Assembly (NCBI GenBank): GCA_947579605.1
Contig: OX388307.1
Coordinates: forward strand, 29,303,237 to 29,367,236
From: Athripsodes cinereus
Lineage: Eukaryota; Arthropoda; Insecta; Trichoptera; Leptoceridae
DNA length: 64,000 bases
Direction of reading: 5' to 3'
A program made the position numbers and the translations under genes. Positions 54,420-64,000 of the stretch are shown here, piece by piece (the stretch's first letter is position 1; every line of letters starts with the position of its first letter). The notes under the pieces were generated by a model, which made no database searches, was not told the origin of the DNA, and saw only the letters and a list, made by a program, of their open reading frames with translations.

Positions 54420-57400
54420 AAATTCGTGTTCTAAACAAAAAATGGAATTTTAAAATTATTTTAATATTTTTCATTTATTTAAAATTATTATTATCTATTA
54501 ATTGTTTTGATATAATAAAAAGTCTGTGAGTTCCATGTATTTGTTTCTGATAAAAAATTCTGAAAATATTTGAGGTAAATATCATAAAAATCAATGCGCT
54601 CTCTGATAGCTTAACGTGCTATTAATAATTTATTTATTTTGTCATGTTTTGATTTGTGTTTCGTGCTTACACTATACATTAATTTAAAAAAATCTTAATT
54701 TAAAATATGATTTCAAAACATACTTTTGTTTTCCTAGATTTTGCGAACTTTGATATGCCCCGGTTCAAATTACCGATATAATATTTGTGAAAGATAATGA
54801 AATCTTTTATGAATTTACGATTTAACGAATTTCATTATATGAAATATTTACAAAATAAAATAGTTTACAAAACTACTGCATGATTACATAACTGCTTTTT
54901 TAATTATCGTTAAATTTCTGGTTACTATGAATTTCCACCTAGGACCGTCGGTCAATAAGTTCAACTGTACTGGTATAATAACAGTGAGAATTTTTTTTTA
55001 CTGGTGAATACCAGTGAGCAAATAAGTGTACTGGTATACCAGTATAACAGTGAGCAAATAAAACCCTAAAAAAACATTTTATAGCACTTTGCTTACTGTG
55101 AAGCTGTCTGAGGATGTATTTGGTTTTATTTCAAATCCAGATTCATTTAAAAAAATATATATCTTACTAAAATTACCACATATTTTTTTCGCTAGGATAC
55201 CACATATTTAGTAAATAACAATTTATCGTGCCCATAGCAATATTTCTTTTGCTTATTCCCAAAACCTTAAGTTTTTATGCATTTCTGTAAAAGAATAAAA
55301 TAATAAACACTGTTATATCTACTTATATTTATAAATGAAATAAGCAATTGATTTTTTTAATACAAGTAAAACAAGAACTTTAAGCGCATATTATAATTAT
55401 GTCTTTTGCCGAACTGTTGAGCTTGTATTTTTTCTCTAACTTTTAACTTTGAAAATACAAGTCTCAAGCACTATTATACAGAATCATTCTAGGGTCGCAT
55501 AATACTAACTTTGGTCTTACACATGTAGTAATTTGTGGATATGTAAAGAAATATTTATCAATTGCTTATTTCAATACCTTTGAGGTACCTAACTTTACAA
55601 AAAATGCTGTTTGTGATATTGCGTCATGTAATTATTAAAATTTAATTAATTAATTATTTTTACTGTATTTAACATATGAAAATATAGTTAATTTATAAAT
55701 CAAGAAATATTATTTATTTTCCGTGTATAAATCGAAAATAATAAATCATTCAAGAAAATATATTTATGTGACGAAAGACAGTCCTATTAATAAAAATCAA
55801 AATGGAATAACTCAACACTATTAATGTTGTGGATATTCAATGACGGTATTATAATTATTATACTTTCGTGTTAATCGCGTTTCTTCGGTTTCCTATTTTC
55901 TTTACGTTACGAACCTTCTGCTCGGGTTGTTTCAGCCCATTATGATATTGCGAGAAATTTACGAAAAAAATACATATTTAAATGACCGCAGCAAGAGTCG
56001 AAACCTAAAAAAGGGAAGATGCGAAAGAATTGCGGTTTAAACGGAAGTAGAACACCATCACTTAATACCTTTTTTGTCTTCTGAAACTTTATGATAAATA
56101 TGCGGTCTTTAGATCGCATTTTGGATATTTCTGGAAATATGTGTGTTTTATCTTCTATTTATACATGGAAAGTGAACATTTTGTTAGTTGATATCTTATA
56201 TTACGTTATACAAAATGTAATGTGGTGAGAGCTTAAGAATCTAGATCTCAAGGTATATAAATTCTTTCAGCACGCATTGAAATGTTATTAATTGATATAC
56301 ATCTCAAGAATCAAATAGAAAAATTATTTTACAATTTATATATTAGGTATATTGAATGAAATTGTTATACAGGCATCATATTACTACCAGTAAGTTACAA
56401 ACATTACCAATGTTTTAACCTGAGTTGCACACTATTAATTAAAACATTAAATACGTTAATTGTTAACCCGTTAACGAGAGAAATATTTTTATTTTATTTT
56501 TGAATTTATTTATTCATCAATTTTTTTACACATTTTTTCATAGTTAACAAATACATTAAATTTCAATGACTCAACTTCAAAAAGAGATAATCTTGGTTTT
56601 GAAGTGAGTTACATTGTTACAATAGTAAAAACTTCATTACTTGTTAATTCCAGAGAGGCTTTAAGCTAAAAAAAGGTAACCCAGTGATTCTTTAAAGCTA
56701 AACACATTTCTTCTTTGCTTATCAACAATTTAACCTTCATTGTTAATGGTTAGGAATAAATCTAATTGATTAACGACAACGAATTAAACTCGTTAAATAA
56801 CGATACACGAATCAGTCAGACAATTCCCAAGTCAGTTCTAAAACATCAGTTATTACTTAAAAAAATATGTTTATTATAAATTGGATCTAGATGTTCAGGT
56901 TTTACCAATCATGTACATATGTAATGAATATATTTTGGAATACAAGGAATGGTATTATGAACTCCTACATTTCATAGAAGAATACTTCACAACCAAAAAT
57001 AACCATGATGCGATGCAATTTTTTTTATTGAATTACTATCTATCATATTTATTATGTTTGAAATGAAGCCTGCGATAAGTATAATTTGAATTATAATTGT
57101 CTAAAATCGTACGGAATTATTATAAACTGTAATGTAATAAAAATAATAAACTTTATTATGCTTAAAAAACATACATATAAACAGATTATAAATACCAATA
57201 ATTATCATGCAATGTACCTAAGTATTTTTTTTAAGATAAATTTTTGTTTTCCTCATATTTCAGAATCAAAATTTAACAAACGTAAACTCTGTTATCAACT
57301 TGAATTAATTTTCTATCACTTCATGTATTTCTATTTGTCTAAAGTCTAAATTTTTTTGTATTATTTAAATGACTTGTAACTGTTACATAATTAATTCTTC

Positions 57401-58615
57401 TTAAACAAATAGCAATATTTCCATATATCTATTGACCATAATCCATCATTTAAATAAATTTCCGTGACATTTTTCGACATATTAGCAATCTTTTGTTTAT
57501 CGTTAAATGATTTTGTAATTTTAAATGACTGAGATACTTGACACAGAAATAAATATATAATTTAAAAAAGACTTTTGCACTTTATTTAGGTGCTTAAATT
57601 GAATTGTCTTGAATGCATATTAAAAAAAATCCAAAAAGCAATGAAGTTATCATAACAAAAGGTGTATTATTTTCAGCTATAATAAATGAATAAAAATGTA
57701 GAGAGGTACCATTCCTTTGATGTTCTACGTTGGAATTAAATTATGTTTTTGTTAGTTAATGATTAAGAGAATATTATAATAATATTATGTAAACCGTACA
57801 TTTATGTTAAATTACGATAAATTTTACAATATATTATATACCTAATGTTCAATAAAAATGTATCATGAATCAGTAGTATTTTTATTTATCCATTTCCAAC
57901 CAATCAATTCTAAAAAAACGATAAAGAACAGTATTGATCAAAATCATCTCCTTCCTTCTCAATTCACCGTTCCCATGGCAATAATAGCAGGGCGATAAGT
58001 ATGTACTTAATAGGAAGAGATGACACAGAGATGCTGTGTATCTGTGCAATGTTGAAAGGCGATTAGATTACAGAAATTAAACGTGAATTTTGTACTAGAC
58101 AGTTGACCAAGTTTGTTACAAATTTTAGAAAACTAAATAGGTTTTCTTTACCCGTGTCCCAAGTTTTACTTCAAAACTTTCGCAAGAAATAGTGGGGGTC
58201 TTTCCGGCGAGTGAAAAAGTCAAGTACCTAAGGCCCTGTGCTTATGGGGGAACCATGCGAGATTTGATGTACCACCTATTAAATTTACAAGCCTGAGTCA
58301 AAATTCGAGATTAAAACTAATAACACTTTTTACTTCAGTCAGTTGGTGAGCTTATTGCCTGGTGGTTATTTGTTCCAGCTAACCATAAATATATTTAAAT
58401 ATGTGATCTTTAAGTTTTACTTCTTTTCTGCATTTTAAACAAAATATTTTACAGAGTAAAGAGTCCCTAAAATGACTTTTCTTGGGTTACTTTTAAAGTT
58501 GGTACCCTTACTTAAAAATGTATGAATAACTTTTTAAAGCGTCTCCACAGACCATATTATAATTATGTAAAAGAAATAACGTAGCCAATGAAATTCGTTT
58601 TTTATTTGACGTACC
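54420..58615. other. AT-rich, no gene seen
   Basis: No known repeat ends. At 54965-55075 the motif TACTGGTATAC/CAGTGAG recurs three times, including the palindrome ACTGGTATACCAGT. Small frames at 56881 and 57086 are of AT-rich composition and unsupported. Confidence 0.4.
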
Positions 58616-58618
58616 CAA

Positions 58619-58740
58619 TCACATTATTTATTTATTCATTCTTTACTGTACATTGATAAAAAACAATTACATAAAAGGTATACATTCAAATTAAATACAA
58701 TCAATATACAGAGGGCGAGTTTATCGCAAAGGCGCGATAA
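58619..58740 (-). mobile_element. 3' end of a LINE (family E)
   Basis: TTCTTTACTGTACATTGATA, TACAATCAATATACAGAGGG and CGAGTTTATCGCAAAGGCGC; tail TTATTTATTTATTC at the left. The best-matching copy to that at 5181. Confidence 0.75.
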
Positions 58741-58741
58741 A

Positions 58742-58784
58742 TTGACATGTTAAATTCAATTCTTATTTGAATTTAACATGTCAA
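58742..58784. repeat. Perfect 18-bp hairpin
   Basis: TTGACATGTTAAATTCAA (58742-58759) and its exact inverse (58767-58784) around a 7-bp loop, right at the 5' edge of the LINE end before it. Could be a small element or a by-product of the LINE insertion. Confidence 0.8.
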
Positions 58785-58789
58785 AATTC

Positions 58790-60085
58790 AGACGAACAAA
58801 GTTGTGTTTTCATATAATACTATGAAACTTCGCTATTAATAGCATAGAAAATAGAAAAAATAGTTAACAGTTTTTTAATGGCCATATAATAATATAATAC
58901 TAGCAGATATAAAAATTTACTTGTCCATACTGAAATTATTTTATAAATAATGCTCCAAATTCGCAACATCAATCAAAATTCGTGTAGGCTGTCAAAATAA
59001 TGAATTTCTATCAAACTCTCCCATGTGTGGAAATTATTAAACAAAAACCAAAAAAAAACAGAAAATGTATGCACAAACTGTATTGTTCTATAATATGATA
59101 AAAAAACGAATAAATATATTATATGATAAACAAAAATAAATATATATTGGTTTATTATTTGTGGGGAAAACATATTTCGTCAAACAAGTGTCCACATTTA
59201 TGGTCAATAGTATTCTTACCCTTTTTGGCGTAAATCGAAAAACTAATATTCGAGCGTGAATCGACCTATTGATTTATTCAAATATTAGAAACACTAAATC
59301 CTCATCTCTAGTCCGCGAAACCAGTCGTGCGTTAGTCATGCTCAACAGTAACATTAAACAGTAATAATAAATATTTTTATTTTATTTGATAAGGGAAAAC
59401 TATTGTTTGGTGAGAACTCAGCAGAACAAACTACACGTTGCATAGGGATTATTAGTAACTTCAGAAATATTTTGAATCAAAATAATGCAATATAAGTAGT
59501 TTACATAATACAATGCAATACTCGTATAACCCATTAATACTACCGTTAATTAATAGTACGATTGCTCCGTTTCTCGATATGTGGCACACAGTACTACATA
59601 TTATTGTGTTAAGATAATTTATATGGAGGCATTCAGAGCCGTACAAGTGATTTGTGTAGATATATTGTTAGCTGAGTACAAACGATTCAATTAGAGTGAC
59701 TGATGTGATGTGTACTTTATAAAGTTAAGCTCCTAACACACTCACACACAAAATCTACATATATAAATATCACTATTCTATTTTACATACCTACTATCTA
59801 CAGTTTGATATATTGGCTATCAAAGTAACTAATTAGTTATCTACACCGTTGAATAAGTCGCATCAATTACATCATTTATTTACGCTACACTCTCAGAATC
59901 ATTCTCACATATAAATTGTACAATTTCAAATTAATACTTTGATTTGATTTGCAATACTAGACTTGCGTACTCAATTCTTATAACAAAACATCTAGTTATG
60001 AGTCAATTGTAAATGATATGTAAAATAATTGGTTTTAATACGAAATACCGAATAAAATAATGAGAGTCTATCTTAAAAAATGACA
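58790..60085. other. AT-rich, no gene seen
   Basis: No named repeat and no supportable frame. Confidence 0.4.
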
Positions 60086-60109
60086 AATTAAATGAAAGAA
60101 TATAGAGCT

Positions 60110-60590
60110 AAATGATAAGGGGCTAGGCTACTCTAAAAAGTACGACAATTTACATTAATGGAGGAGGGGCTATATGGTAAGAGGGCGATTTTATGTTGAG
60201 ATGTATTTTATTAAAGGAGGAGTTTTTTTTTTTTTTTTTAAAAGATGTATACAAAGTTATATTGTAAGGAGGCGTAATTACAAAAAAGGAGATGAATTTT
60301 ATGAAAGAAGGAAGGGTTTCAATGAAAGGGGTGGGTTTGCATGAATAAATATTTCTATTTATATGAAAATAGTAGGTACGGGGCGGGATTACATGAAAAA
60401 ATAACGATAATTTATATTAATGAAGGAGTAGCTTAATTATAAGGGACGGGATTATATGAAAAAAAATCACATGGTAATTTAAAGAAGGCGGGACTTCAAG
60501 GAAAGAAGGCGGGGTTCTATGAAAAAAGGATGAGCCATATGGAATAGAGGCGGGGTTACACAAAAAAGTAAGTTAAATAGGTGGGCCACA
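60110..60590 (+). repeat. Degenerate G-rich tandem array, unit about 20-30 bp
   Basis: Some fourteen units with the pattern GGCGGG-TTA-ATGAAAAAA, for example GGGGCGGGATTACATGAAAA, GGGACGGGATTATATGAAAA and GAAGGCGGGGTTCTATGAAA. Unit spacing and spelling vary, so it is an old minisatellite. Purines strongly dominate the + strand. Confidence 0.7.
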
Positions 60591-60599
60591 CAATTTCGT

Positions 60600-62040
60600 G
60601 TCATCTGCTGTTTCCTATAACAACGTTCTTATATAATTGCATTGTATTGCATTAGCTGTCGCGACATAATCATGGGCGTGGTATTGTACTTTAAAGTAAA
60701 GTATTGTTTGTGAGAAATACAACTTTAAATGTTATATTTTTTTCATATGTATTCTATTTTAATTATTCATTATTTAATAATAGAGCTCTGAGAAAGTTGA
60801 ATAACTTTAGTGCACCTAGAGTATTTCACCCCAGCAATTAGAGTAGAACATGGCATGACAGTAACACAGTAAACTTGTAATCTAATTAGCTGCATGGACC
60901 ATAGATAATAATATTATTATTTAATATTACACTACATACTTGTTAGTTGTTGTCCGTTATCATGACACATACCTCTGAACAAAACGTCATCTTAACATAT
61001 AAAAATATTTTCAAGTTTGAAATGAAGATTCGTATGACCTGAAATATTATTGTTACACCGCATGTGCACATAACCAGAAACAATTCAATTAGTTGAATAA
61101 AGTTCTATAATTACAAACACACCAAGATTTCAGTCGGAAACGGACGATAAGTATACCTAGACAAATGTACCACGTCATTTGTGGATGCAGTTCGTTTAAT
61201 AAGTTAAAATAAATTTATCACCAATGTTGCCTCAAAAAAAATTTATATGGTATTTGCATGAATTTTAAAGTGTGCATTTAAGTATTTAAAATCATTTGAA
61301 AATAATATTAAATTAAGTCAAAAATGAGACATTCTATTTTCTAAATTTAAAATATTATTTTATTACAGATTTTGGTTTTAAAAAAATAATTGAAATTTTT
61401 CAGAATTCTCGCGCTACTTGATTTTCTCATGACATAAGCACTAATTTTTTAATTATCAAATTCTTAAAATGCATTTAATTGTTTTCCTTACATTAGCGAG
61501 TAAAGTCACTCAGTAACGACTAGTTATTTATAATTTTGTTATCTTCATTTTCCTTCCACTTCTAACTCTTCCTATGTCTACCGTCTTGACTCTACAACAA
61601 TATACCAATATATAAGGAATAAGAGCACTTAAGAAGTTTATCATCTCCTAAACTAAATTTTACAAGGTACCTACTATTAAGTTGACATAAGGAATGTTGA
61701 CAGACCAAACACTTGTATGTAAAATATATACATACAAGTAGAGCTACGTAGTCACTTCGTTATAAGTATTCATTGTTTTCTTTTGTATTTCAAATTACGA
61801 TCATCTTCTCATCATAATGATGTTTCACTCAAATTAGGTTGCTTCAAATTTTACTCTTTAACGTTCCTCTCAGAAATACAGACAGACTCCTCTATTCAGT
61901 GTTTTTTGTCTGTGTCAAATATGAGCTAAATCATTCCAAAGTATTTGGAACGCCCTAAAAGTTGTCTTATGAATTGTGTATTGTGAAACAGGGTCATCCA
62001 GGCAGTTGAGAACCTTGTGGACCCAAAAACAGTGTTTTTT
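60600..62040. other. AT-rich, no gene seen
   Basis: No named repeat and no supportable frame. Confidence 0.4.
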
Positions 62041-62047
62041 TTTCATA

Positions 62048-62254
62048 CGGACTCGTGGTCAAAACACGTTTTAGCGTTACGTTTTCGTTTCGATTTCGTT
62101 CCAATATAGACGACGTTGCGAGAAAGTGTCAATTTTCGTAGCTAAAATGCACATACTTGTGAATAATAACCACGAAAATCGACTCATTCTTGCAACATCG
62201 TCTATATTCCAACAAAACGAAAACGTAGCGTTAAAACGTGACTACGGGCCTCGA
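62048..62254. mobile_element. 207-bp MITE with long inverted repeats (copy 2)
   Basis: Shares with copy 1 at 35518 the arm motifs GCGTTACGTTTTCGTT, ATAGACGACGTTGC and AGTGTCAATTTTCGTA, and has the same total length. The outermost 12 bp (GGACTCGTGGTC against GAGGCCCGTAGTC) are more diverged. Confidence 0.85.
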
Positions 62255-62496
62255 TATTTTTTGTATGTTACCTCTATCTGATATAGGTTTGTTTAGTTCT
62301 CTTAATATTAATTTTAAAAAAGCATTTTTTTATTATTACAGTCGTCGACTTTATGGTTTAAATGTTCTTGAAAAGACGGTTTCTGACAAATTCAATAGAA
62401 GGAATTACCTATTACAACCTTATAGCAAAGAAAAATGAGAATCCACAATTACGAGTTATGAGGAGTAAAAATTCTGTCAAATTCAGCTAAGATATA

Positions 62497-62672
62497 TTTT
62501 TTTTTAATAAAGATATATCTGGGTTTTGTAATAAACCCAAATACAACCTTATACACCTTTCACACTAAGCTAAAAGCTTGTGCCGTGAAAGGGGAGTTTG
62601 CCGGCACCTGGTATCGAACCACGGACCCCTTGTTCTGAAGGCCGAGACTCTACCTCCAAGCTACCGACGAAC
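62497..62672 (-). mobile_element. tRNA-derived SINE (SINE-A), full length
   Basis: T-run, GGGTTTTGTAATAAACCC stem, sense CTCCCCTTTCACGGCACAAG, box B GGTTCGATACC (one change from the other copies) and the 5' start GTTCGTCGGTAGCTTGGAGG at the right. Confidence 0.88.
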
Positions 62673-62679
62673 TTTGTAT

Positions 62680-63045
62680 CATAATTTTAATAAATTAGTT
62701 ACCTATATGGGAAAAATGTATCCATTGTGACATAATTGTATTCAAAAGGTCTTGTTACACGTATATAATAAATGAGCCCGTATCCTTGTTAATTTTAACA
62801 CAATAATAATAAATAAATGGACACCTACTTTATTTTCCACCCTCTTACTTTTTACAATCACCACCCTTCTGACCCCCATCCTCCGTCCTGGGAATGAAAG
62901 AAGTAAAACATTTGTAATTTCCGCTTCTTCACTCTGATGTGACAAAACAACGACAAAGAGGGGATAAGTCAGAGTTTTAATGTGAACAGGCACAGGAGGG
63001 GATTGGAAGTCTTATAAACATGAACAAATATTAAAAAGATGTTCC
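62680..63045. other. No gene seen
   Basis: A less AT-rich patch at 62820-62970 (CCACCCTTCTGACCCCCATC) has a minus-strand open frame with no recognisable motif. Confidence 0.35.
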
Positions 63046-63049
63046 GTGA

Positions 63050-63215
63050 AGTCTTTGACAACGGATTGGTCCACCTCTCTTTTCTGCATGTTTTCGAGTA
63101 TCGTGTAAAAATCAGATGTTCATAAAACATCAAGAATAAAATATTAACCATCTTCACACCCTCGATGAAGTATATCACCCATTCTGAATGTCTTTTTTTA
63201 TCAATGGTATACAGA
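63050..63215 (+). repeat. SINE-B copy, 5' two-thirds, diverged
   Basis: AACGGATTGGTCCACCTCTC, CATGTTTTCGAGTATCGTGT, GATGTTCATAAAACATCAAG, CGATGAAGTATATCACCCAT and TCTGAATGTC. The 3' end is lost. Confidence 0.75.
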
Positions 63216-63219
63216 GAAA

Positions 63220-64000
63220 TATCAAAAAATTTCAAATTAAATTTAAATTTGTGTTTCGTATTTGAATTATCAGAAAGCGTTTAAATAAAAATCTTAAAAA
63301 ACATTTATAATATTGTATATATTTAGAAAATCACCACGTAATCACAATTTAGCACTTTTAAACATTAATTGATATGCAACATATAATAATATCTACATTG
63401 AAAAATTAATATTCAAGTTTTTCGGAACCAATTAGGTAGGTGTTTACTCTATCCATATTTAAAGTGCAAATTAAGTCAGACAATTTCAAAATAACATTAA
63501 GGCTTTTTAAATCAATAAGAATAATACATCGCAAGTACAATAAACTTCAAACCTTTTCCTTATGCTTAGTAAATGAACTAGGTGCAGAGTCTTTTTTCAG
63601 CTTTGAAAACATTTTGTATGTCGACTGCGTATCTGTGCCTATGTACTGAAAACTTTTTTGTGAGACTGTAAAACTATTTTGTGAGTTTGTATTGTGTGAG
63701 AGTGTACGGCGATGGAGGGTTTAGGTGTGCATTGTTAGACATAATATGTGAATATTATATTATAGGTGCAGACAGACAATTCCTGAAGTATTTAGTTCTA
63801 CAAAGGTTTACTTGAGAAGGTTTACTTAATGAGTTTTATATAAATTAATTAAGTTTATATCATTTAGTACGTACACACCTACACTAGGTAATTCACACAC
63901 TATATTTTAAATTATGAATTGGGTATATGAGAATTTATTTTCACAGTACGTACCATTTGTGACTTTCACTAAAAACGAGTATTCTATAAATCCTAGATAT
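63220..64000. other. AT-rich, no gene seen
   Basis: No named repeat and no supportable frame up to the window edge. Confidence 0.4.

Noticed and set aside
57086..57349. 87-residue and neighbouring open frames in AT-rich DNA
   Set aside because: Composition is Asn/Ile/Lys/Tyr-rich as in random AT-rich sequence; no start context or motif.

Overview
This window looks like eukaryotic, very probably insect, nuclear DNA. It is AT-rich, has one split gene with GT-AG introns, and is packed with non-LTR retrotransposons, SINEs and small inverted-repeat DNA elements. There is no operon, Shine-Dalgarno or bacterial gene content. The order cannot be fixed from the sequence alone; a hemipteran would be a weak guess.

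Only one host gene can be supported. It lies on the + strand from 34630 to 49491 in four exons (34630-34700, 40495-40779, 48588-48702, 49306-49491). Splice sites and phases agree (2, 2, 0), giving a 218-residue protein: a signal-peptide exon, a cysteine-rich extracellular part with 11 Cys, and a C-terminal hydrophobic segment suggesting a GPI or membrane anchor. I do not recognise the family with certainty. Its introns hold many repeats.

The left third is dominated by a nested transposon stack at 15703-22958. An almost complete RTE-like LINE (endonuclease plus reverse transcriptase, one frameshift in an A8 run) has a 14-bp target-site duplication. A 4.2-kb hAT-type non-autonomous element, with 8-bp duplication and 16-bp terminal repeats, sits in the LINE's 3' tail. 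That element carries a decayed jockey/CR1-like LINE, whose reverse transcriptase is itself broken by a 298-bp piece of a third LINE with a 5-bp duplication. Further RTE fragments lie near 3.9, 29.6, 41.1 and 47.1 kb.

The commonest repeat, called SINE-B here, is about 240 bp and ends in (TAG)n. I count about 25 copies or pieces. Two copies about 98% alike carry perfect 12-bp target-site duplications. Its 3' end resembles that of the RTE LINE, so the LINE probably mobilises it. Other families are two tRNA-derived SINEs (SINE-A and SINE-C), a tRNA-like SINE present as an inverted dimer (28581-28932), 3' ends of at least four further LINE families, a family of near-perfect hairpin elements (8124, 41493, 52520), a pair of 207-bp MITEs (35518, 62048), and several single MITEs (11059, 12754, 14183, 36475). 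Long stretches, especially 49.7-52.5 kb and 54.4-62 kb, are AT-rich with no gene that I can see. No CRISPR array, standard tRNA or rRNA gene was found.
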